From positions 1-17,571 of the forward strand of contig JAJXYN010000010.1 of NCBI GenBank assembly GCA_021780535.1: DNA of 17,571 bases. Reading direction: 5' to 3'. Of this stretch, positions 6,573-13,034 are shown in pieces (positions within the stretch are counted from its first letter, which is position 1; every line of letters begins with the position of its first letter). Below the pieces are notes generated by a model that saw only the letters and a program-made list of their open reading frames with translations, searched no databases and was not told the DNA's origin. Origin of the DNA: a bacterium (lineage in GTDB: Bacteria > Patescibacteria > ABY1 > JAGPKW01). A program made the translations under genes and the position numbers.

Positions 6573-7631
6573 TTATTTAACTACTACTAGTTTACTCCTA
6601 GTTTTAAATTTAATCAAAATAAATGCAAAAACAGTTATAGGAACCGTTATCAAAACAACCCATTCTTTTGGGGAAAATAACCAATATGTTAGATCAATAG
6701 CTACCCAATGAAAAACATATATAGAAAAAGTATTCTCTCCTAAAAATTTTGTAACTTCTAAAAATTTATTAGACCAATTTTTCCCAATATTTTCCAAAAA
6801 TTCAAATATATAAATAACAACATACATAAAAAATATACTGAAAACAACATAATATAAATCAAGAGGGTACATATGCCAAGATGGTAAGATAGACATTGTT
6901 TTAGATAAATAATAAAAACCACCAATTAAAACAGTCATTGCTCCAAAAAAAGGAAGTATTATATTTTTTCTTTTCTCTAGCCCAATCATAGTCAATAAAA
7001 TACCAGATAAATATGGTGTCATCCAAAGCATTACAGATTGAAAAACAAAACCATTAGAATACAAAATATTTGTAATCAAATTATGTGGTAAAACAATAAA
7101 ATAATTCAACAAAATCACAACAAAAAGAATTAATAATATAGATATTTTTGGATATTTAGATTTTTTAATAATAAACAAAAACAATGGAGAAATAATCATA
7201 AAAATACCAAGAGTAAACAATATTACCAAAGGGACATCAGAAGCTTTTAATGTTAAAATATTAATCAAATCATGAAATCTATTACTTCCATTAAAATAAC
7301 TAAAATATGGCTGTTTTTGAAAATTAAAAACAAAAAGTTTAATAACACTATATAAATAATAGATACCAATAACTTGTATGCCTTTTTTTGTAAGCTTAAA
7401 AGTTGCTTTTTTAAAATCAGCATCCTTATAAACATAATACATTAAAGCACCAACCATAGATACAAAAAACATTACACTCGGATGTAAAAATTCTTTAAAA
7501 TATGAAAAAAATTTAATCCCAGATAATGACCCCCAATCAATCAAATGAATTAACATAACAGCTACAATAGCAAAACCTTTCAAATAAGAAATATAAGGTT
7601 GCCTCTTTTTTTTCTCTTTTATTTCTTCCAT
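6573..7631 (-). CDS. Integral membrane acyltransferase (acyltransferase-3-like)
   Basis: 352 residues with about ten hydrophobic segments and short loops. The first segment carries SYLKGFAIVAVMLIHL with H29, the position and context of the catalytic histidine in acyltransferase-3 and related (OpgC, heparan-glucosaminide acetyltransferase-like) enzymes. Near the end LGENTFSIYVFHW (about 298-309) matches the last conserved block of that group. These proteins move acetyl or other acyl groups onto sugars of the cell surface, so modification of envelope polysaccharide is likely; the substrate cannot be read from the sequence. The start is an ATG at 7631 with no Shine-Dalgarno site. Transcription toward the sigma factor makes a common envelope theme plausible. 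Confidence 0.8.
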   Translation of the reverse strand: MEEIKEKKKRQPYISYLKGFAIVAVMLIHLIDWGSLSGIKFFSYFKEFLHPSVMFFVSMVGALMYYVYKDADFKKATFKLTKKGIQVIGIYYLYSVIKLFVFNFQKQPYFSYFNGSNRFHDLINILTLKASDVPLVILFTLGIFMIISPLFLFIIKKSKYPKISILLILFVVILLNYFIVLPHNLITNILYSNGFVFQSVMLWMTPYLSGILLTMIGLEKRKNIILPFFGAMTVLIGGFYYLSKTMSILPSWHMYPLDLYYVVFSIFFMYVVIYIFEFLENIGKNWSNKFLEVTKFLGENTFSIYVFHWVAIDLTYWLFSPKEWVVLITVPITVFAFILIKFKTRSKLVVVK

Positions 7632-7718
7632 ATTTTTTCAATTTTTAATTTTAGTTATTTAGTTTTTTATTTTGTACATTATATTTTACTTTCTATACAA
7701 ATTATTTACAAATAAAAT

Positions 7719-7755
7719 AAAGATCACATTTGTTCTCCAGGCAAATATGATCTTT
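7719..7755 (-). terminator. Intrinsic terminator of the unknown gene at 7755-8393
   Basis: On the minus strand AAAGATCATATTTG (7742-7755) pairs with CAAATGTGATCTTT (7719-7732; one G-U pair in RNA), followed by a T-rich tail. It overlaps the stop codon of the gene it ends. Confidence 0.8.
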
Positions 7756-8393
7756 TATGCTGCTACCGCCATAGCAGCTTTTACAATACTAACCGGTTCA
7801 TTCATGACATTAAAACAAATATCTTCCACCATTCTTTCATACGCCAATAAATTAAGATCAAAATATCTATATTCAATATCAAGAAGTCCTTCTCTCATTT
7901 TAATATAATAAGTAATAAGAAATCTAGCATTTCTTTTCAATTCACCAATACGAGCACTTCTGTAACTATTGTATGGATTTATTGAATAAAGTTCTTTCCT
8001 CATTTTCTTTATATTATGAAGAGCTTGTCTAATAACACTCAATATTTTTGTAACATCAAGGAAACCTCCTATTTGATACTTACTTGAAGGATTATTTTTT
8101 TGAATTTTAGCTTCAGTTTCAGCAAACAGATCATAACATTCAACATAATCATCTTCATTTCTTGTCCTTTTAACACCACCCTTCTTATCTCTATCCCCTG
8201 TAGTTATATATTTAATCATTTCCGAATCATAGAACATAGAAAAATTTAAACCATGAATCATTTGTATTTTTTCAACAAGACTCCTTTTGTAGTCAATTTT
8301 AGTTTGGGGTTTATTCCAAAGTACCCTATTTCCATCTCTTGTTGTCTGCCTCCTATTATCAATAGGAGGAAACTGCAGATCTCTTGCTGCCAT
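7755..8393 (-). CDS. Unknown soluble helical protein with strong SD site
   Basis: 212 residues, highly charged, no signal peptide and no membrane segment. The N-terminal third is Arg/Lys/Asp-rich and looks flexible (residues 1-35 and 62-82); from about 110 on it reads as alpha-helical with many Tyr and Arg residues. The C-terminus ends in KAAMAVAA, which resembles the small hydrophobic tails recognised by ClpXP-type proteases; that is only a resemblance. The family is not recognised. The start is fixed by AGGAGG 6 nt before the ATG, unusual in this window. Codons 9-15 (PPIDNRR) contain a perfect 9-bp inverted repeat that includes CCTCCT, able to pair with the SD. The gene is monocistronic, with its own terminator, and divergent from the Fur gene. 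Confidence 0.8.
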   Translation of the reverse strand: MAARDLQFPPIDNRRQTTRDGNRVLWNKPQTKIDYKRSLVEKIQMIHGLNFSMFYDSEMIKYITTGDRDKKGGVKRTRNEDDYVECYDLFAETEAKIQKNNPSSKYQIGGFLDVTKILSVIRQALHNIKKMRKELYSINPYNSYRSARIGELKRNARFLITYYIKMREGLLDIEYRYFDLNLLAYERMVEDICFNVMNEPVSIVKAAMAVAA

Positions 8394-8450
8394 AATTACC
8401 CTCCTAAAAAATTTGATTTAAATATACTGACACAAATTTTATATTTTGTC
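8394..8450 (-). promoter_or_regulatory. SD-bearing leader of the unknown gene at 7755-8393
   Basis: On the minus strand AGGAGG (8400-8405) is 6 nt from the ATG. Upstream are TATAAAA, then TTTGTGTC and AGTATAT, in the same order as in the leader of the other unknown gene at 10076-10564. GACAAA and TTTGTGTC also form an imperfect dyad around the TATAAAA. No clear -35 is seen. Confidence 0.5.
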
Positions 8451-8528
8451 TAACAATATTAATAAAAACAACAAATTTAATACCAAATAAGAACATAACG
8501 CTTCATTAATAATATACAAAAAAAGATA

Positions 8529-8566
8529 GCAACTATGTTGCAATTATAAAATAAAAATGTTAATAT
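8529..8566 (+). promoter_or_regulatory. Promoter and operator of the Fur/ZIP operon
   Basis: TTGCAA (8538-8543), 17 nt, TAATAT (8561-8566, 4/6) is a fair promoter. The perfect dyad GCAAC-TAT-GTTGC (8529-8541), extendable to 19 bp with two mismatched flanking pairs allowed, overlaps the -35. Fur-family dimers bind such dyads, so repression by the Fur-type protein encoded downstream is likely. Confidence 0.5.
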
Positions 8567-8588
8567 TAAATCAATTAATATAACAACT

Positions 8589-9032
8589 ATGACAAAATTA
8601 GAAAAACTTATAAAAATACTAAAATCAAAAGGAAAAAGAATAACAGAAAATAAAGAAGCAATTCTTAGGATATTAATATCAACAAAAAACCCTATTGGGA
8701 TACCTGATATTTTAAATCAATTATCATATAAAAATTTATTACCAAACAAAACTACAGTTTATAGAGAAATATATAATTTAGAAAAATTAAATATAATAAA
8801 AAAAGTTTTTATAGACCAAGAAAACAAATTATATGAACTAAATTCAGAAGACGATCACCATCATCATATAGTTTGTACAATATGCAACAAAGTTGCAGAA
8901 TTTGAACCACCAATTGAAATAGAAGAAAGTTTTAAGAAATTTCAAAAAACTCTTTCTAAAAAAAATAATTTTAAAATAACAGATCACTCATTTGAATTTT
9001 TTGGAACATGTAATAATTGTAATAATAAATAA
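8589..9032 (+). CDS. Fur-family metal-responsive repressor (Zur-like by context)
   Basis: A 147-residue Fur-superfamily regulator. The winged-helix domain (about 1-85) includes KGKRITENKEAILRIL and the recognition segment NKTTVYREIYNLEKL. The dimerisation/metal domain has a run of four histidines H90-H93, structural zinc pairs C96/C99 (VCTICN) and C141/C144 (CNNC), and H133. The linked ZIP transporter suggests it senses zinc, but iron or manganese cannot be excluded. The ATG at 8589 has no Shine-Dalgarno site. The stop at 9030-9032 is one nucleotide from the transporter start, so translation is coupled. A dyad over the promoter supports autoregulation. Confidence 0.92.
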   Translation: MTKLEKLIKILKSKGKRITENKEAILRILISTKNPIGIPDILNQLSYKNLLPNKTTVYREIYNLEKLNIIKKVFIDQENKLYELNSEDDHHHHIVCTICNKVAEFEPPIEIEESFKKFQKTLSKKNNFKITDHSFEFFGTCNNCNNK

Positions 9033-9033
9033 A

Positions 9034-9783
9034 ATGGAAAAAATAATATATGCATTAATATCAGTAGCGATAGTAACCATTCTTTCTCTGGTTGGAGCCG
9101 TATTTATATTTATGAAAGAAAATTCTATTCAAAAAATATTAAAATATTTCGTAGCATTTTCAGCTGGTGCATTTTTAGGAGAAGTATTATTTCATCTACT
9201 CCCACAAGCAACAGAAAGTTTTGGTAAATTTAGTACAGAATTAAGTTTTTTTGTATTAATAGGATTTATATTATTTTTTATAATAGAAAAAGCGATACAT
9301 TGGAGACATTGTCATCATTCAGCAGAAGAAGGACATATACACTCAATAGGAAAAATGAATTTAATTGGAGATTTGTTACATAATTTCATAGACGGGCTTA
9401 TAATAGGAGCATCTTTTATAGTAAGCATACCACTCGGAATAAGTACAACAATAGCAATAATATTACACGAAATACCACAAGAAATAGGAAATTTTGGAAT
9501 ATTACTACATTCCGGATACACAAAAAACAAAGCATTACTTTTGAATTTTCTAGTAGGATTAACAGCAATAGCAGGAACAATAATATCATTAATAATAGGA
9601 TCAGAATTTACAGAAATAATAAAATACTTAATACCAATAACAGCTGGCGGTTTTCTATATATGGCGACTGTGGATTTAATACCAGAATTAAAAGAAGAAG
9701 CAAAATTAAACAAAATAGCATTACAGTTTGCAACAATGATAATAGGAGTATTATTAATGTATCTGATGTTATTTTTAGAATAA
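9034..9783 (+). CDS. ZIP-family divalent metal transporter
   Basis: 249 residues with about eight membrane helices. The binuclear metal site is plain: HNFIDG (H116, N117, D120) in helix 4 and HEIPQE (H145, E146, Q149, E150) in helix 5. The loop before helix 4 is histidine-rich (H89, H92, H94, H95, H101, H103), as in many zinc ZIPs. It imports zinc or a similar ion into the cytoplasm. I use the ATG at 9034, one nucleotide after the Fur-type gene stop; the longer reading starts at a TTG (8992) inside that gene and adds 14 residues unlike a ZIP N-terminus. A perfect 9-bp A/T dyad (9786-9805) follows the stop and may help end transcription. Confidence 0.93.
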   Translation: MEKIIYALISVAIVTILSLVGAVFIFMKENSIQKILKYFVAFSAGAFLGEVLFHLLPQATESFGKFSTELSFFVLIGFILFFIIEKAIHWRHCHHSAEEGHIHSIGKMNLIGDLLHNFIDGLIIGASFIVSIPLGISTTIAIILHEIPQEIGNFGILLHSGYTKNKALLLNFLVGLTAIAGTIISLIIGSEFTEIIKYLIPITAGGFLYMATVDLIPELKEEAKLNKIALQFATMIIGVLLMYLMLFLE

Positions 9784-9827
9784 ATCAAATTAATAAATTA
9801 ATTTGAAATTTAAAAACTGAATTAGTA

Positions 9828-9856
9828 TTGATTTTTAAATTAAAATAACCTATAAT
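9828..9856 (+). promoter_or_regulatory. Promoter of tRNA-Pro
   Basis: TTGATT (9828-9833), 17 nt, TATAAT (9851-9856); the tRNA starts 31 nt after the -10. Confidence 0.75.
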
Positions 9857-9887
9857 AATTTTCATATCATATAAATAAATATGAAAT

Positions 9888-9964
9888 CGGGGTGTAGCTC
9901 AGTTGGCTAGAGCGCATGGTTTGGGACCATGAGGCCGCAGGTTCAAGTCCTGTCTCCCCGACCA
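9888..9964 (+). tRNA. tRNA-Pro (UGG anticodon)
   Basis: 77 nt with encoded CCA: acceptor CGGGGTG/CTCCCCG (one T/T mismatch), D stem GCTC/GAGC, anticodon stem CATGG/CCATG around TTTGGGA, T arm GCAGG-TTCAAGT-CCTGT (one G-U). Confidence 0.95.
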
Positions 9965-10004
9965 ATAACTAAAAAAATCCATTAATGGGTTCTTTTTTAG
10001 TTAT
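9965..10004 (+). terminator. Intrinsic terminator of tRNA-Pro
   Basis: ATAACTAAAAAA pairs with TTTTTTAGTTAT (9965-10004), with an inner CCA/TGG (9979-9981/9986-9988). The T-run lies in the 3' arm, directly after the tRNA. Confidence 0.75.
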
Positions 10005-10017
10005 AAAAGTTAGAAAT

Positions 10018-10065
10018 AAAAAATAAAAAAATAGACGAGAAATAGCAAATATGCTAAATTCTCGT
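10018..10065 (-). terminator. Intrinsic terminator of the unknown gene at 10076-10564
   Basis: GACGAGAA and TTCTCGTC form the outer stem and TAGCA/TGCTA the inner stem (10033-10065). On the minus strand the hairpin runs into a long T-rich tail (10018-10032). Confidence 0.85.
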
Positions 10066-10075
10066 CCGCAGATTG

Positions 10076-10564
10076 TTATATTTTATAATAATCAAACAAA
10101 TTCTTCACTACAGGACTCTCTATATAGCTAACTCTATCCCCAATGATAGTATTAAAAATCTTTTTATCACCATAAGGACATGTTACACTAAATTTAAAAG
10201 CCTCCATATTTAAAAAGCCATAAGAAACATTACTAAATTCTATTGTTATATCTCTTATTTTTCTGACAACGTAGTAATTCCCAATTCTATCTCCAGTTAC
10301 ACGAAAACCAAACATATTTAGAACCGTTCTAGAATCTTTTTTTATACTCCCAATTTTTATATAAATTGGTAAAAGATATAAATCTTTTTTATATATCTCT
10401 TTAGCAAATTCATTAGCAATAATATCATCCATTTTTTTTATTCTGATAATTTTTAATTTATAATTACCAGTTATTCCACTAAAAAAATTTTTAATAAAAT
10501 TGATTATTGCAAGCATTTTATAATAAGTTGAAGAATATTTTGAAACATATACAAAAGCACTCAT
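10076..10564 (-). CDS. Unknown 162-residue protein with strong SD site
   Basis: Basic, mixed alpha/beta-looking protein. Residues 15-33 are moderately hydrophobic (KMLAIINFIKNFFSGITG) and could be one membrane or amphipathic helix; the rest alternates short beta-type stretches with charged turns, for example GFRVTGDRIGNYYVVRKIRDITIEF at about 86-110. A single cysteine lies in VTCPYGD. There is no known motif and the family is not recognised. The start is set by AGGAGG 5 nt before the ATG, one of only two SD sites in this window; the leader resembles that of the other unknown SD gene. Its own terminator and the divergent RuBisCO gene make it a single-gene unit. Confidence 0.75.
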   Translation of the reverse strand: MSAFVYVSKYSSTYYKMLAIINFIKNFFSGITGNYKLKIIRIKKMDDIIANEFAKEIYKKDLYLLPIYIKIGSIKKDSRTVLNMFGFRVTGDRIGNYYVVRKIRDITIEFSNVSYGFLNMEAFKFSVTCPYGDKKIFNTIIGDRVSYIESPVVKNLFDYYKI

Positions 10565-10628
10565 AATACCCTCCTAGATATACCAGAACACATATTTATA
10601 CCGTACAATAAAACTAACAATAAGTCAA
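10565..10628 (-). promoter_or_regulatory. SD-bearing leader of the unknown gene at 10076-10564
   Basis: On the minus strand AGGAGG (10570-10575) is 5 nt from the ATG and reads TAGGAGGGTA, as in the other SD gene. Further up are GTATAT, TGTGTT and TATAAA (10595-10600). TTGACT (10623-10628) is present but 22 nt from the TATAAA, too far for a normal promoter; with a 17-nt spacer the -10 would be the poor TACGGT. Confidence 0.5.
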
Positions 10629-10678
10629 GTTAAATTTAAAAATAACTAACAATGCAACCTTTAATTTTATTAGCATAA

Positions 10679-10687
10679 TGGTATAAT
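10679..10687 (+). promoter_or_regulatory. Extended -10 promoter of RuBisCO
   Basis: TGG directly before TATAAT (10682-10687) makes an extended -10. No good -35 is found 16-18 nt upstream. The leader would be about 26 nt, with no Shine-Dalgarno site. Confidence 0.55.
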
Positions 10688-10719
10688 AAAACAACTATAA
10701 AAACTAACCAAAAAAATAT

Positions 10720-12183
10720 ATGCAACAAGAATACATAGACATAGGACGCGATATAAACACTGGAGAATATATGCTTGCAGTGTTTAAGTTTGATACTTAT
10801 GGTGGAGATTTTTTAAGCGAAGCTAGTGAACTTTGTGCAGAATCATCAACAGGTTCAAATATAAAAGTTGGAACTCAAACACCATATGCAAAGCAACACA
10901 ACGCTGTAGTTTATAAATATAATGAAGTTAAAAAACTCATTTGGATAGCTTACCCATATTCAATATTTGATAAAGGTGGAAACATTCAAAATATAATGAC
11001 ATTTATAGCTGGAAACATATTTGGCATGAGCAGTCTTAAAGTATGTAAATTACTTGATGTATGGTTCCCTTCTCAAATGCTTGATAAATATGATGGCCCA
11101 AGCTATACAATAGATGATATGAGAGAATATTTAAACAATTGGGACACTCCAATACTTGGAACAATTATAAAACCAAAAATAGGACTTACTTCAACCGAAT
11201 ATGCAGAAGTATGTTATGATTTCTGGGTTGGAGGAGGACATTTTGTTAAAAATGATGAGCCACAAGCCGATCAAGAATTTTGCCCATATAAAAAAATGGT
11301 AGAATCTGTAAGGCTCGCAATGGATAAAGCAGAAGAAGTAACGGGACAAACAAAAGTTCATTCATTTAATATATCCGCAGCAGACTATGACACAATGCTA
11401 GAAAGAGCAGAATTTGTATCAAAAACAATGAAACCAGGAAGTTATGCATTTTTAGTTGATGGAATAACATGTGGTTGGATGGCAATTCAAACAATAAGAA
11501 GAAAATATCCTAATGTATTTTTACATTTCCATAGAGCTGGACATGGAGCATTCACAAGAGAAGAAAATCCTATAGGTTTTTCAGTGCCAGTTCTTACAAA
11601 ATTTGCTCGTTTAGCAGGAGCATCAGGGATACACACAGGAACAGCTGGAGTTGGTAAAATGGCAGGATCTCCAGATGAGGATATCGTAGCAGCTAAACAA
11701 GCTCTAAAAATAGCAAGCGAAGGACACTTTTTTAATCAAATCTGGACAGATGTTTCAGAAAATGATAAAGACATAATTTATGCAGTAGGAAAAGAAAAGC
11801 TAGTTTGGGAAAAAGGAACAAAAGAAATAATAAAAGACAAAATAGCAAACAAAAACTATCAAAAAAACAAAGATTGGAGATTTATAAAAAAAACAGCCCC
11901 AATAATATCGGGTGGATTAAATCCAGTATTATTAAAACCATTTGCAGACTTAATTGGAACAATAGATTTTATAACAACAATGGGAGCTGGAGTTCATTCT
12001 CATCCAATGGGCACACAAGCTGGAGCTACTGCATTAATACAAGCATGGGACGCATATAAATCAAATATTGAAATAGAAGATTATGCCGAAAAAAATAAAT
12101 TAGAAGAATTAAAAGTAGCAATAGAATTTTATAATAAAAACGGCACACAAGCTCATAGAATAGAAAATAATAAAATAATATAA
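10720..12183 (+). CDS. rbcL: Ribulose-bisphosphate carboxylase, form II/III
   Basis: The enzyme adds CO2 to ribulose-1,5-bisphosphate; in CPR bacteria and archaea with this form it usually acts in AMP/nucleoside salvage. All main active-site residues are visible: E41 in ESSTG, N99 in AGNIFGM, K151/K153 in KPKIGL, the carbamate lysine K177 with D179 and E180 in HFVKNDE, H271/R272 in HFHRAGH, H304 in SGIHTGT, loop-6 K313 in GVGKMAG, S397 in IISGG, and the phosphate loop GAGVHSHPMG at 422-431. The overall text resembles the Methanococcoides-type form II/III (from memory). At 487 residues it is long, because of a lysine-rich insertion at about 342-390 before SGG. AMP phosphorylase and ribose-bisphosphate isomerase genes are not in the window. 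No Shine-Dalgarno site. Confidence 0.96.
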   Translation: MQQEYIDIGRDINTGEYMLAVFKFDTYGGDFLSEASELCAESSTGSNIKVGTQTPYAKQHNAVVYKYNEVKKLIWIAYPYSIFDKGGNIQNIMTFIAGNIFGMSSLKVCKLLDVWFPSQMLDKYDGPSYTIDDMREYLNNWDTPILGTIIKPKIGLTSTEYAEVCYDFWVGGGHFVKNDEPQADQEFCPYKKMVESVRLAMDKAEEVTGQTKVHSFNISAADYDTMLERAEFVSKTMKPGSYAFLVDGITCGWMAIQTIRRKYPNVFLHFHRAGHGAFTREENPIGFSVPVLTKFARLAGASGIHTGTAGVGKMAGSPDEDIVAAKQALKIASEGHFFNQIWTDVSENDKDIIYAVGKEKLVWEKGTKEIIKDKIANKNYQKNKDWRFIKKTAPIISGGLNPVLLKPFADLIGTIDFITTMGAGVHSHPMGTQAGATALIQAWDAYKSNIEIEDYAEKNKLEELKVAIEFYNKNGTQAHRIENNKII

Positions 12184-12190
12184 ATATATT

Positions 12191-12228
12191 AAACAAAATA
12201 ACAGAGTTAAAACTCTGTTATTTTGTTT
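12191..12228. terminator. Terminator between RuBisCO and tRNA-Leu
   Basis: A perfect 18-bp stem pairs 12191-12208 with 12211-12228 around a 2-nt loop (core AACAGAGTT/AACTCTGTT). It lies 8 bp after the RuBisCO stop and faces the tail of the tRNA-Leu transcript from the other side. Confidence 0.85.
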
Positions 12229-12231
12229 CTA

Positions 12232-12287
12232 TAGTGCCCCCTTACGAGGACCCCAAACTCTAAGCTCGCTATCGCTTGCTAAGATTT
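12232..12287 (-). other. G+C-rich 3' trailer of tRNA-Leu
   Basis: About half G+C, in contrast to its surroundings. It follows the CCA end of tRNA-Leu on the minus strand and contains short self-complementary AAGC...GCTT segments plus blocks of C. No reading frame or known element was recognised; it may be a processed tRNA trailer, a small RNA or a remnant of an insertion. Confidence 0.4.
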
Positions 12288-12374
12288 TGGTGCCGGAAGA
12301 GGGACTTGAACCCTCATGAGATTGCTCTCGCTGGATTTTGAGTCCAGTGCGTCTACCAGTTCCACCATCCCGGC
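12288..12374 (-). tRNA. tRNA-Leu (CAA anticodon)
   Basis: 87 nt with encoded CCA and the long variable arm of class II tRNAs (GAGA...TCTC). Acceptor GCCGGGA/TTCCGGC (one G-U), anticodon stem CTGGA/TCCAG around CTCAAAA, T arm with TTCAAGT. Confidence 0.95.
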
Positions 12375-12390
12375 ATAAATCATGGTAAAT

Positions 12391-12419
12391 ATCATAACAA
12401 TTATAAAAATTATAGTCAA
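12391..12419 (-). promoter_or_regulatory. Promoter of tRNA-Leu
   Basis: On the minus strand TTGACT (12414-12419), 17 nt, TATGAT (12391-12396). Confidence 0.75.
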
Positions 12420-12450
12420 CTTATAATTTTTAATTAGATTAGCCGATGTT

Positions 12451-12479
12451 TTGACTTTTCAATAATTACATGCTATACT
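12451..12479 (+). promoter_or_regulatory. Strong promoter of the RRM protein gene
   Basis: TTGACT (12451-12456), 17 nt, TATACT (12474-12479), with a TG one base before the -10 (extended -10). It is the best promoter in the window and predicts a start at about 12486. Confidence 0.75.
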
Positions 12480-12485
12480 CTATAA

Positions 12486-12603
12486 AGTAGGAATAAATCT
12501 CTCACTCTCTTCTATAATATCAATTATTTTTAGTAAGAAAAAAAGAGAATTAAAACATAGGTCGTCCTATAATATTTTACTTACAAATATTACATAAAAA
12601 TAT
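12486..12603 (+). promoter_or_regulatory. Long structured 5' leader of the RRM gene
   Basis: About 118 nt without a Shine-Dalgarno site. GTAAG (12533-12537) pairs with CTTAC (12580-12584), the A-run pairs with TTTT beside it, and ATAGG-TCGT-CCTAT (12557-12570) caps the structure. TATAAT at 12568-12573 could alternatively be a second -10, with a poor -35. A cold- or protein-responsive leader is a reasonable guess, since RRM genes of cyanobacteria are cold-regulated through their leaders. Confidence 0.45.
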
Positions 12604-12924
12604 ATGAAATTATACGTAGGAAACTTATCTTATGAATTATCAGAAGATGGGTTGAAAGAAATCTTTGGAAAAATTGGAGCAGTTACTTCTGCTACAATCA
12701 TCAAAGACAAATTCTCAGGTAGATCAAAAGGTTTCGGATTCATTGAAATGGAAGACGAAGCTGGAGCTAAAGCTATTTCTGAATTAGATCAAACAGAAGT
12801 AGAAGGAAGAAAGATCATTGTATCTGAAGCTAGACCACAAGAAGACAGACCAAGAAGACCATCATTTGGTGGTTCAAGAGGTGGATTCTCTGGTGGTTCA
12901 AGAGGTGGATACAATAGAGAATAA
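12604..12924 (+). CDS. RRM-type RNA-binding protein with RGG tail
   Basis: 106 residues: one RNA-recognition motif (about 1-77) and a Gly/Arg-rich tail. RNP2 is LYVGNL at 3-8 and RNP1 is SKGFGFIE at 41-48, with the aromatic residues that stack on RNA (Y4, F44, F46). The tail (about 80-106) has repeated GGSRGG units, as in bacterial Rbp proteins and eukaryotic glycine-rich RNA-binding proteins. Such small proteins act as RNA chaperones, often in the cold. The strong promoter and smooth codon choice (many GCT, GAA and AGA codons) suggest high expression. It is a single-gene unit, ending at a hairpin terminator. The ATG follows an A/T-rich leader without a Shine-Dalgarno site. Confidence 0.95.
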   Translation: MKLYVGNLSYELSEDGLKEIFGKIGAVTSATIIKDKFSGRSKGFGFIEMEDEAGAKAISELDQTEVEGRKIIVSEARPQEDRPRRPSFGGSRGGFSGGSRGGYNRE

Positions 12925-12933
12925 TTACTTTCT

Positions 12934-12966
12934 AAAAAGAATGGGGTTAATCCCCTTTCTTTTTTT
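12934..12966 (+). terminator. Intrinsic terminator of the RRM gene
   Basis: AAAAAGAA pairs with TTTCTTTTT, and GGGG (12943-12946) pairs with CCCC (12952-12955), with one T/T mismatch, followed by a T-run. Confidence 0.85.
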
Positions 12967-13034
12967 ATTTGCATTTTAGAATGCTAGTAGTAGAATACAA
13001 TTAAAGAATTAATTAATTTATTAATTTAAAAAAT

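Noticed and set aside
8992..9033. Longer N-terminus for the ZIP transporter from a TTG start
   Set aside because: It lies inside the Fur-type gene, adds residues unlike ZIP N-termini, and a well-placed ATG follows one nucleotide after the stop.
9315..9788. Minus-strand frame of 157 codons opposite the ZIP gene
   Set aside because: Pure antisense of a well-supported transporter gene; no motif and no start context.
12789..12974. Minus-strand Pro-rich frame opposite the RRM gene
   Set aside because: It is the complement of the Gly/Arg codons of the RGG tail and runs through the terminator.
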